A stretch of DNA of 5,193 bases, from positions 1 to 5,193 of the forward strand of contig SKVE01000320.1 in NCBI GenBank assembly GCA_007129635.1, written 5' to 3'. This stretch comes from Planctomycetaceae bacterium (GTDB taxonomy: Bacteria; Planctomycetota; Planctomycetia; Pirellulales; Pirellulaceae). How positions within the stretch are numbered: position 1 is the first letter of the stretch; every line of letters starts with the position of its first letter. The translations under genes and the position numbers were made by a program. Shown here piece after piece: positions 1 to 5,187 of this stretch. A model generated the notes under the pieces. It saw only the letters and a program-made list of their open reading frames with translations, did not search any database and had not been told where the DNA came from.

Positions 1-257
1 CACTCCAAGGCAAAACGCTTGGCTGCGCCCATAACCAATAAGCAGATCTGTTGGTCTTGCGGTCTTGTCAAGAAAAGTTGGGGAACTTCGCCGAAAATCA
101 TTCGGAATGAGGTTGTCGAACGGCAGGCTGGCGCTTACTCTTCTACGGTATGAAAGATAAGATGCTGTTCTTCGCTCGAGCAGCCTGGTCCAACGAGGTG
201 AGGGAGAGATTCGGAACCCTCTCGCCTTTACTTCTCTTAATGTTTATGGAGACAGAT
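1..257. other. Upstream region without a supported gene
   Basis: No convincing gene is visible here. One plus frame is open from the window edge to a TGA at 151-153 (about 50 codons). It has no start inside the window and no recognisable motif apart from a single C-x-x-C, so it could be the tail of an upstream gene but cannot be supported. A 13-nt palindrome, TCATTC-G-GAATGA, lies at 98-110 and may be an operator. A weak hairpin (196-204 pairing with 219-227, two wobble pairs, 14-nt loop) lies in the probable leader of the gene starting at 258. It lacks a proper T-run, so I do not call it a terminator. TTGTCG (113-118) with TACTCT (136-141) at 17-nt spacing is a poor sigma-70-like match. Confidence 0.4.
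248..252 (+). promoter_or_regulatory. Ribosome binding site deciding the start of the Cys-rich gene
   Basis: GGAGA lies five bases before the ATG at 258. The earlier in-frame ATG at 150 has no comparable site, and it would add 36 residues in front of a typical signal peptide. This favours 258 as the start. Confidence 0.7.
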
Positions 258-1235
258 ATGAAAATTGTGCTCAGCGGATTTGTGATCGTGGCCGGCTTGG
301 TGATGGCTGCAGGTGGTGCGTTGATGGGCCGCACGGACGATCCTTCGGCTCAGCAGACGTCGAGTTGTGCGGGGACCGTCGCGGTTGCCGCCCGGTCTGC
401 CGAACCGCGCTGTTCTGCTTCGTGCTGTGAGACGAAGCTGGTCAGTGTAGAAGCGAAAGAAGAAAAGAGCGGGTGTTGCAGCAAGGCGAGTTGCGGGGCG
501 GAGAAGCAACTGGTTTCAACCCAGTCCCCAAGCGCCTGCGGCAGCACCGCTTGTTCGGTAGCCACGCAAGGTTGTGGTGCGAAGGCCGACGTCGTTCTGA
601 CGAGCACCGAAGTTGCCAAAGACGGCAAGTGCTGCAAGGAATGCAAGACGCAGTGTGTCAAACAGTGCGAGACGGCATGCGGGACCAAACAAGGGGACTG
701 CGAAGGTCAATGCCCCGTGTCGGTAGCCCTGCAGCGGCTGCCACGGATGACCTATGCGGTCGGCTCGGCAAAGACCGATTGCAGCGAACAGGCGAAGCAG
801 TTGGCCGAACAGCACAACGCTCCGGTCCACTACGTGGTGGCGGATAAGGAGTACCAGTGCTGCCAGTCAGCGATGGCGGCTCTGGTCGACCAGACGGAGC
901 GGTTTGTCAACACGTTTGTCTCGGTTCGACGTTGCCCGGCCAGCGGTACGACTTTCGCATGTGGCAAGTCCACTTCGTGTTCGGCCGAGGCGCAACAGTG
1001 GACCGCGACGATCGGTCAAGCGGTCGACAAGGTGAAGATGTGCTACGTGGTGGATGGCCAGCAGACGAGCTGTTCGGCATCGGCCGAAGCACAGGCCCGG
1101 GAGAAGGAAGCACCGGTCGAGTATGTGGTCGGCGATCAGCAGACGTCGTGCCCGTTGTCAGCTCGATTGGAATTGGCTCGGGCCAAGTACAAGTCCGTCG
1201 TCCAAGCGATGGCGGCATCCTCGACGTCTTCCTGA
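258..1235 (+). CDS. Exported Cys-rich protein with four Y-x8-C half-repeats
   Basis: The product is 325 residues. It opens with a signal peptide or membrane anchor (Lys2, then hydrophobic 3-22), so it should act outside the cytoplasmic membrane. It has 27 cysteines. Residues 37-152 are low complexity and carry 18 of them, with pairs at 56-57, 73-74 and 125-126 and a cluster at 125, 126, 129, 133, 137, 141. Residues 164-320 hold four copies of a half-unit 'Y-(A/V)-V-...-C' followed by a helix-like stretch. The Tyr residues are 166, 192, 263 and 289 and the Cys residues 175, 201, 272 and 298. The Tyr-to-Cys distance is nine in every copy and the two members of each pair are 26 apart, which implies a duplicated two-part domain. 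From memory, similar Cys-rich secreted proteins occur in planctomycetes. The half-unit loosely recalls YHS/TRASH-type metal-binding hairpins, so metal binding or thiol chemistry is inference. It appears monocistronic, with a terminator 30 bases downstream. Confidence 0.88.
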   Translation: MKIVLSGFVIVAGLVMAAGGALMGRTDDPSAQQTSSCAGTVAVAARSAEPRCSASCCETKLVSVEAKEEKSGCCSKASCGAEKQLVSTQSPSACGSTACSVATQGCGAKADVVLTSTEVAKDGKCCKECKTQCVKQCETACGTKQGDCEGQCPVSVALQRLPRMTYAVGSAKTDCSEQAKQLAEQHNAPVHYVVADKEYQCCQSAMAALVDQTERFVNTFVSVRRCPASGTTFACGKSTSCSAEAQQWTATIGQAVDKVKMCYVVDGQQTSCSASAEAQAREKEAPVEYVVGDQQTSCPLSARLELARAKYKSVVQAMAASSTSS

Positions 1236-1265
1236 CGTTCCTGTTCCTGAAGTCACAACGATCAC

Positions 1266-1320
1266 AACGATCACGACTGCGTCGATGCCCCCCTATTGAC
1301 GCTCGTGATCGTTTTTCTTT
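1266..1320 (+). terminator. Rho-independent terminator of the Cys-rich gene
   Basis: An 11-bp perfect stem (1266-1276 with 1303-1313) continues, after a two-base bulge (CT, 1277-1278), into five more pairs (1279-1283 with 1298-1302) closing a 14-nt loop. The distal arm runs directly into TTTTTCTTT (1312-1320). It lies 30 bases after the stop at 1235 and should separate this gene from the WD40-like gene downstream. Confidence 0.85.
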
Positions 1321-1339
1321 GCGCTGCAAAAGAGGAAAC

Positions 1340-1351
1340 GGGGTCAGACCC
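1340..1351. repeat. REP-like palindrome GGGTC-A-GACCC
   Basis: The arms GGGTC (1341-1345) and GACCC (1347-1351) flank a single A, preceded by an extra G. From memory, short GGGGTCAGACCC-type motifs recur in many bacterial genomes, often near REP-associated tyrosine transposases or as scars between genes. Only one copy is present here and no transposase is nearby, so the assignment is tentative. It sits between the terminator and the uncertain 5' end of the WD40-like gene. Confidence 0.4.
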
Positions 1352-1378
1352 TGTTATTTGTTCGCCTTTCCGCGGGAA

Positions 1379-2986
1379 GTGCGTGAGACTTTGCCGTCCA
1401 TCGAAGGAATACCTGCCGAGGCGAAGCTTTGGCTGGAAGGCTTCATCCTTCCCACGTCCGGGCGCTGGCCGCTGTTGCTCGGTCACCATACCGGCGGCGT
1501 CATGAGTCCCTGCGGCGGGCGCGTCGCGAAGCGGACATACAGCGAGCCCGGCGTGCGAACCCTGACGATCTGCGACTTGGAGCAGGACGTTAAGTTGTGC
1601 GGACTCAGGCCATCCTCTACCATCCGGTCCGCCGCTTTCTCGCCGGACGGCACCCAGTTGCTGATCGGCGGCATGTCGAAGGCGTGGCGCGCGCTGGTTG
1701 GTCTGTGGGATGTTGAGTCCGGAGAGTCCTTGTGGCGCATGGACATGCTGTTCGGCGATGCCGCTTCGGACGTCCAGCACATCGCGTTCTCTTCCGACGG
1801 CCGCTACGTCGCCCTGGCAACCCCCTTCCATCGGATTGTGGTCCTGTTGGACGCGCTGAACGGAGAGAAATTGTTCCAGACGGACGGGAGGCCCGTGTTC
1901 AGCCCGGACGGGAAGCGAGTCGCGTTCCTGGGAAACTCCCACACGCTCTGGGACATCGAATCGGCAACCATGATCCAGGATTTCGGCCGCCACTCGCCTA
2001 TTCGCCGTCTGGTCTTCAGTCCCAACGGCCGGTCGCTCTGGATGAACGTCCGCGGTAGAACCGGTCTTTACTCTGCCGCCACCGGCGAACTGTTGCACGA
2101 GACGGGCGAGCCGATGAGGAGCCAATCGGGCGATGCAGACTTTGGGCTCGACGGCGCACGTTTTGCGACAGAGCCTTTCGGCTCTCCACGCCAACCGAGC
2201 GCGCTATGGGATTTCGAAGACGGCCGAAAGCTGACGGATCTGCTCGACGCCGAAGGCCAATCGATCTCCCACACCCACTTCACGCCGGACGGTCGCAAGC
2301 TGGTCGACGCGGTTTCCACCGAGGTGAACATCGCCAAATCGACGGCGCAGGACACATCGGCAGCGGTCACCCAGCGAGTCTATCAGAGCGGGTTGATCGT
2401 CTGGGATGCAAAGACAGGTGCAATCACCTCCAACGAGGTGGCCGACGGCGACTGGACCAGCAGCCGGCCGAGCCGCATCGAGTTCACCCCTGACGGTAGC
2501 CACCTGCTGACGACCCATGCCCACGAAGTCATCCTGTGGGACATCGGCTCAGGACGCCCGTTGCACGTGTTCCGCGAGCCCGGGGCATCATCACTGACGG
2601 TCAGCATCTCGCCCGATGGACGACGGCTGCTGACGATCGTACCCGGCAGCCGGGCGACATTGTGGGAGCTGGCCAGCGGTGAGAGGCTGCGCGAGTTCGA
2701 AGCGATCCCGGTCATCGCCAATGGCCAATCGCCCTCGGTCTGGACCGCATCGTGCGAGTTCAGTCGGGACGGTCAGCGGATCATCAGCCGATCCCATTAC
2801 AGCCGCGGAATTCACCAATTGTGCGTGGAAACGGGCCAACTGATCGGCGGATTCTATCTGCTGGGAAACGGCGACCAAGCGGTTGTGTACACACCGGACG
2901 GCAGGGTTGCGGCCACGTCTCCCGGACTGGTCCGGTACCGCGAGCCCGGAACCAATACATTACTGCCCATCGATGACTTGGAGTGA
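1379..2986 (+). CDS. WD40-like beta-propeller protein (5' end uncertain)
   Basis: Counted from GTG 1379 the product is 535 residues. Eleven blade signatures of the 'h-x-SPDG-x-x-hh' type begin near residues 41, 86, 136, 173, 212, 254, 300, 368, 409, 460 and 503. Most are followed by a 'LWD-x-x-x-G' type strand, for example near 109, 190, 277, 341, 386 and 428. This matches the stand-alone WD40/PQQ-like propellers common in planctomycetes, which act as binding platforms; no enzyme motif is visible. No signal peptide or membrane segment is seen. The start is unclear. ATG 1502 would cut into the first blade, codons from about 1390 already favour G/C in the third position, and GTG 1379 and TTG 1391 have only weak ribosome binding sites. 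The frame stays open far upstream through the Cys-rich gene, but that part is a shadow. The N-terminus may have been lost, as homologues often carry extra N-terminal sequence. An upstream terminator implies a separate promoter, which I could not identify. Confidence 0.8.
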   Translation: MRETLPSIEGIPAEAKLWLEGFILPTSGRWPLLLGHHTGGVMSPCGGRVAKRTYSEPGVRTLTICDLEQDVKLCGLRPSSTIRSAAFSPDGTQLLIGGMSKAWRALVGLWDVESGESLWRMDMLFGDAASDVQHIAFSSDGRYVALATPFHRIVVLLDALNGEKLFQTDGRPVFSPDGKRVAFLGNSHTLWDIESATMIQDFGRHSPIRRLVFSPNGRSLWMNVRGRTGLYSAATGELLHETGEPMRSQSGDADFGLDGARFATEPFGSPRQPSALWDFEDGRKLTDLLDAEGQSISHTHFTPDGRKLVDAVSTEVNIAKSTAQDTSAAVTQRVYQSGLIVWDAKTGAITSNEVADGDWTSSRPSRIEFTPDGSHLLTTHAHEVILWDIGSGRPLHVFREPGASSLTVSISPDGRRLLTIVPGSRATLWELASGERLREFEAIPVIANGQSPSVWTASCEFSRDGQRIISRSHYSRGIHQLCVETGQLIGGFYLLGNGDQAVVYTPDGRVAATSPGLVRYREPGTNTLLPIDDLE

Positions 2987-2990
2987 CGCC

Positions 2991-3200
2991 ATGATGGAAT
3001 CCAAGGCTCGGGAAGCGGAAGGGAACCATCCGAGAAACACCGCAGTGGCCTGCTACTTCGATGAAAACCGAAAGCAAAGTCTGACTCTAATAGCCCTCGC
3101 CAACGGGGGATCAATGAACAGGAACCGCTGTTCGACGCTACCAACCGGGGATCGTGAAAGGGCACGGCTGGCGGATAGCCGACATTACAGTAATTCGTAG
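2991..3200 (+). CDS. Doubtful small ORF after the WD40-like gene
   Basis: This 69-codon ORF starts with two adjacent ATGs, four bases after the WD40-like stop. GGAG at 2980-2983 lies seven bases upstream, so translational coupling is possible. The product is hydrophilic and charged, with no recognisable domain, signal peptide or membrane segment. Third codon positions are less G/C-biased than in the WD40-like gene, which argues against a conserved gene. The ORF ends 16 bases inside the convergent protease gene. It could equally be degraded sequence or intergenic chance. Confidence 0.27.
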   Translation: MMESKAREAEGNHPRNTAVACYFDENRKQSLTLIALANGGSMNRNRCSTLPTGDRERARLADSRHYSNS

Positions 3201-3622
3201 ACGTGCTCACCGCCGTGTGCCGGGTTGCCGATCAGCGTTCGGCTGCGCAGGTCCACGACGAAATCCAGATGTTCCAGGGGCAACTGCCCGATCAGGACGG
3301 GAACGCCGTCAGGCACTTCCATGACATCCATCGTGCATTCGCGACCTTGGATCGTGAGCCGTACCGCGTCATACATGGCAGCTTCGCCGCTGCCCATGCT
3401 GCTCGTGATGCGTTTCTTGCCGCGTTCAACGAGTCCCAACTGTTGGATCAACGCCGACGGCAACGACAGCAACGTGGCTCCCGTGTCTACCAGCGCGTCG
3501 GGGATCGTCACGCGACGAATCTGGTCGGGCGAAATCAACCCCTGCTCCGCCGCCCATAGATCCTTGAGGTTCGCTATGGTGGCCTCGGTCTGCACCCGCC
3601 CCATTTCGTCCAACTCCGCCAT
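3185..3622 (-). CDS. Retropepsin-like (clan AA) aspartic protease
   Basis: The product is 145 residues, about one retropepsin domain, so it would act as a homodimer in which each chain gives one catalytic Asp. The catalytic motif V-D-T-G-A is at 45-49 (Asp46), followed by 'TLLSLP', as in bacterial and archaeal relatives of retroviral proteases. A flexible Gly/Ser-containing segment at 73-85 fits the flap. The second hydrophobic-Gly motif 'VLIG' is at 109-112, followed by a strand ending 'DFVVD' at 120-124. There is no signal peptide, so it is probably cytoplasmic; the substrate is unknown. The ATG at 3622 is preferred over a TTG at 3688 because AGGGGAG lies eight bases before it and a promoter overlaps the longer version. 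Another ATG at residue 7 is possible. No partner gene is adjacent: upstream lie only direct repeats and nuclease remnants. Confidence 0.88.
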   Translation of the reverse strand: MAELDEMGRVQTEATIANLKDLWAAEQGLISPDQIRRVTIPDALVDTGATLLSLPSALIQQLGLVERGKKRITSSMGSGEAAMYDAVRLTIQGRECTMDVMEVPDGVPVLIGQLPLEHLDFVVDLRSRTLIGNPAHGGEHVYELL

Positions 3623-3630
3623 TGGAATTT

Positions 3631-3637
3631 CTCCCCT
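3631..3637 (-). promoter_or_regulatory. Ribosome binding site of the protease gene
   Basis: AGGGGAG on the minus strand lies eight bases before the ATG at 3622. It decides that start over the upstream TTG at 3688. Confidence 0.7.
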
Positions 3638-3658
3638 GATTGAACAGCCACACCTGGT

Positions 3659-3688
3659 ATCGTAGCCCTCCGACGACGGAATCGTCAA
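3659..3688 (-). promoter_or_regulatory. Sigma-70-like promoter of the protease gene
   Basis: On the minus strand TTGACG (3688-3683, five of six consensus bases) is followed after 18 bases by TACGAT (3664-3659, four of six). Transcription would begin near 3652, giving a leader of about 30 bases that includes the ribosome binding site. Confidence 0.5.
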
Positions 3689-3729
3689 TCCCGCGAGATG
3701 TCTCGGGGCAACGCGCGTCGATGGGGACA

Positions 3730-3816
3730 GCCAGCTTTTGTACTAGTATGGAACTTATGTGGTCAATGTGTAAAGCCAGATTTTGTACCATCATGAAACT
3801 TATGTGGGTATGTAAA
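3730..3816. repeat. Two adjacent direct repeats of 45 and 42 bp
   Basis: Copy 1 is 3730-3774 and copy 2 is 3775-3816, directly adjoining. Both begin GCCAG, share TTTTGTAC, then ATG-x-AACTTATGTGG, and end ATGTAAA or GTGTAAA; the differences are a few substitutions and a three-base gap. The sequence is AT-richer than the flanks. Possible readings are a paired operator, a duplicated recombination site, or the end of an insertion sequence, since IS21-like termini carry repeated internal motifs. No transposase is present, so none of these is proven. The repeats separate the protease promoter from the nuclease remnants. Confidence 0.7.
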
Positions 3817-3825
3817 TAGCCCATG

Positions 3826-4107
3826 TCAGGTAATCTTTGCGCTCTGGAAGAAAGTGGTCAGCCTAGAGGACTGCGGTATACGCCTCAAAAGGGTGTGATT
3901 CCAGGGGATTGATGGGGAGACTTCCAGCAACCCATCCGGCAAACGGCGCGGCTGGACAAGCTTGGCTTGTGCTGGCCGCCAAGCCCGGATGTTCTTGACC
4001 TCGGCCAGCCACAGCATGGAATCCCCATGATGCTGGATCAGCCATTTGCTGCTCTTGTCGTACGGTTGGCGTTGGGGTTGAATCCCGAAATCCGAGTCTG
4101 CCCCCAC
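3826..4107 (-). pseudogene. N-terminal remnant of an Rpn-type PD-(D/E)XK nuclease
   Basis: The minus-strand frame encodes 93 codons. Only residues 14-63 (4068-3919) look like real protein. They contain 'YDKSSKWLIQHHGDS', a Trp/Pro-rich stretch, and 'RRLPDGLLEV' at 54-63. This resembles the N-terminus of Rpn/PD-(D/E)XK transposase-like nucleases, where a 'YDxxFK' opening leads to the strand bearing the first acidic catalytic residue (here Asp58). The Phe of the opening motif is replaced by Ser. After residue 63 the similarity stops, and the E-x-Q/K half of the active site and the C-terminal domain are missing. No good start or ribosome binding site exists; upstream it merges out of frame with the HNH remnant. 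I recognise the family from memory of its pattern, not from a search. Confidence 0.55.
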
Positions 4108-4606
4108 GACCTATGGACGATTCCTTCTGGCCTTGTATTGCCGGCCGGGGCGCGTTTGGCGGCAAGGTCCGGGAGATCGTCCGGAAAGCCGAGCAGGTCG
4201 TGGAGGATCGCCTCGTCATCCGACTGGCCGCGCGCCGTCAGACACTCGATCAATCCGAGCATATGTTTGCGAAAGGATACGAGCAGCGGGCGATTCAGAT
4301 GGCAGGTTCTTTCGAGCCGTCGTCCCTCGCGGGTCAAAGCCTGGATCGTACCATCGGTAGCCACCCGGAGATGCGCAGCCAATGGTACTCGGCCCGGGGC
4401 GATCGGCAGTTCGGCGTCCTGGCGGTTGCGATTACAGCTCTGGCATGCGTAGACAGACAGTAGACGCACCGAAACGCGAACTCGTCGCGAAGCCAGGGCT
4501 TGTAGGCACGGTAGCTGGTGTAGCCTCGCGGACCATGCCGCCGCTGATGGTCCGTCGAAGCATACGCGAACACGGTGCGTGCGGCCTGGATGATTGCGTC
4601 ATTCAT
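4038..4606 (-). pseudogene. HNH endonuclease gene with its catalytic core deleted
   Basis: The first frame, from ATG 4606, gives 'MNDAIIQAARTVFAYAS' and runs to the first zinc knuckle C-V-Y-C (4468-4457). At 4456-4449 similarity jumps to the next frame, which gives 'YACQSCNRNR' with the second knuckle C-Q-S-C and continues through 'DDEAILHDLLGFPDDLPDL' to about 4119. In HNH proteins the two CxxC knuckles flank the His-bearing beta-beta strands. Here they are only a few codons apart and out of frame, so the metal-binding catalytic His segment is gone. The tail after 'NTRPEGI' (about 4119) no longer looks like the family and abuts the Rpn-type remnant. The start overlaps the end of the upstream gene (ATGAATGA), which indicates a former translationally coupled operon. 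An intact relative would be a cytoplasmic DNA nuclease. The product here should be inactive. Confidence 0.75.
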
Positions 4607-4937
4607 GGGTCCGGGCGGACGGGTAGTCCGCCTGTTCTTCGCAGGCACTCAAACGTCCCAGTAGGTTCCTGTCCTGGGGCTCGCACGTTTTGGCTACGGC
4701 ATCTTGCAGGACGGCCAGTTCCGCTGCTTCGGCGTCCGTCAGGTCTGTTTCGTACTCCTTCGCGATCAGGGCCAGACGACGCGAATTCAGCTCAAGCCAT
4801 GCGTCTTTGCCGCGATCATCGCTCACCGCCGCCTCCAGAATCCGTGTCGCCCATTCTTCAAGCGACATGCGACGGCCCTGCGCTTGCCGAGCTAGACCGT
4901 CAGCCAACTCTTCGCGGAGCGTAATGGTAACAGACAT
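4599..4937 (-). CDS. Ribbon-helix-helix-like protein, possible antitoxin
   Basis: The product is 112 residues. Residues 2-8 'SVTITLR' form a beta-strand like that of ribbon-helix-helix repressors. They are followed by a helix (about 9-21), then 'MSLEEWATRILEAAV' (24-38) as the second helix, as in CopG/Arc-type antitoxins and operator-binding proteins. The acidic, Ala/Leu-rich remainder (about 45-105) is probably helical and could be a partner-binding region. It is longer than a minimal ribbon-helix-helix antitoxin. The ATG at 4937 is chosen over a preceding TTG at 4940 because GGGAGG sits at optimal distance. Its stop overlaps the start of the HNH remnant, so it was the first gene of a two-gene operon. 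Members of this fold often repress their own promoter. Antitoxin function is inference; a simple operon regulator is also possible. Confidence 0.82.
   Translation of the reverse strand: MSVTITLREELADGLARQAQGRRMSLEEWATRILEAAVSDDRGKDAWLELNSRRLALIAKEYETDLTDAEAAELAVLQDAVAKTCEPQDRNLLGRLSACEEQADYPSARTHE
4614..4632 (-). promoter_or_regulatory. Hairpin just before the HNH start codon
   Basis: A perfect 7-bp stem, GGCGGAC with GTCCGCC, closes a five-base loop. It lies inside the 3' end of the ribbon-helix-helix gene and ends seven bases before the HNH ATG at 4606, where no Shine-Dalgarno sequence is visible. It could restrict independent ribosome entry, so that the second gene depended on readthrough coupling. 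It also encodes protein, so the fold may be incidental. Confidence 0.35.
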
Positions 4938-4941
4938 CAAG

Positions 4942-4951
4942 CCTTCCTCCC
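4942..4951 (-). promoter_or_regulatory. Strong ribosome binding site of the ribbon-helix-helix gene
   Basis: GGGAGGAAGG on the minus strand places a GGAGG core eight bases before ATG 4937. CCCTG a little upstream could pair with the adjoining CAGGG (5-bp stem, six-base loop), but that stem is short and speculative. Confidence 0.65.
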
Positions 4952-4958
4952 TGGGCGT

Positions 4959-4974
4959 ACAGGGTTACAGGGTT
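4959..4974. repeat. Tandem 8-bp repeat in the leader of the ribbon-helix-helix gene
   Basis: ACAGGGTT occurs twice without a gap (4959-4966 and 4967-4974), between the promoter candidate and the ribosome binding site. Short tandem sites like this can be operators for ribbon-helix-helix dimers, but this is inference. Confidence 0.4.
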
Positions 4975-5004
4975 CCAATCGACACAGATTTATGCACGCC
5001 TACG

Positions 5005-5034
5005 ATTATACATGTGGCTGTCCTGGCGGGGCAA
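5005..5034 (-). promoter_or_regulatory. Promoter candidate for the ribbon-helix-helix gene
   Basis: On the minus strand a perfect TATAAT (5010-5005) follows TTGCCC (5034-5029, four of six consensus bases) at 18-base spacing. It lies about 67 bases before ATG 4937 and would drive the former two-gene operon. Confidence 0.45.
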
Positions 5035-5127
5035 TGATGCACCCTGCCTTTGCGCCATCTGAAGCGGGGGTGCGACTATACGATGCAATAACCGGCTGCG
5101 CTTGAGCGTCTGCTGAGTGTCACCCAC

Positions 5128-5187
5128 CGTAGAACGGAATTCATTCCGTTTCTTGCGCGGCTCGAACGGAATGAATTCCGTTCTACG
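5128..5187. repeat. Perfect 23-bp inverted repeat with nested palindromes
   Basis: The arms 5128-5150 and 5165-5187 are exact reverse complements around a 14-nt loop (5151-5164). Each arm is itself nearly palindromic (AACGGAAT-TC-ATTCCGTT), so the region can form one long hairpin or two smaller ones. This resembles paired REP/BIME-like units or a small mobile element. It has no T-run on the right within the window and no coding around it. The gap 5035-5127 between it and the promoter candidate shows nothing recognisable. Confidence 0.8.

Noticed and set aside
196..227. Terminator or riboswitch in the leader of the Cys-rich gene
   Set aside because: The stem has only nine pairs, two of them wobble, with a large loop and no continuous T-run, and it matches no structure I know.
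150..257. Longer form of the Cys-rich protein starting at ATG 150
   Set aside because: It puts 36 residues before a good signal peptide and lacks a ribosome binding site, whereas ATG 258 has GGAGA at proper spacing.
857..1378. Upstream extension of the WD40-like frame to ATG 857
   Set aside because: It would overlap the Cys-rich gene by several hundred bases in another frame and cross its terminator. The translated part has no blade pattern.
1271..2194. Long minus-strand open frame opposite the WD40-like gene
   Set aside because: It is an antisense shadow of a GC-rich gene, has no recognisable domain, and crosses the terminator.
3165..3181. Terminator between the convergent genes
   Set aside because: CGGCT with AGCCG gives just five pairs with a seven-base loop and no T-run on either strand.
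3730..3816. CRISPR array
   Set aside because: There are only two copies, they adjoin without spacers, and they differ from each other; no cas genes are present.
3426..3824. Minus-strand frame across the direct repeats and into the protease gene
   Set aside because: It translates the repeats and then reads the protease gene out of frame; no independent support.
4382..4924. Plus-strand 180-codon open frame over the HNH and ribbon-helix-helix region
   Set aside because: It is a shadow: the minus strand carries recognisable zinc knuckles and a ribbon-helix-helix pattern, while this frame shows no domain.
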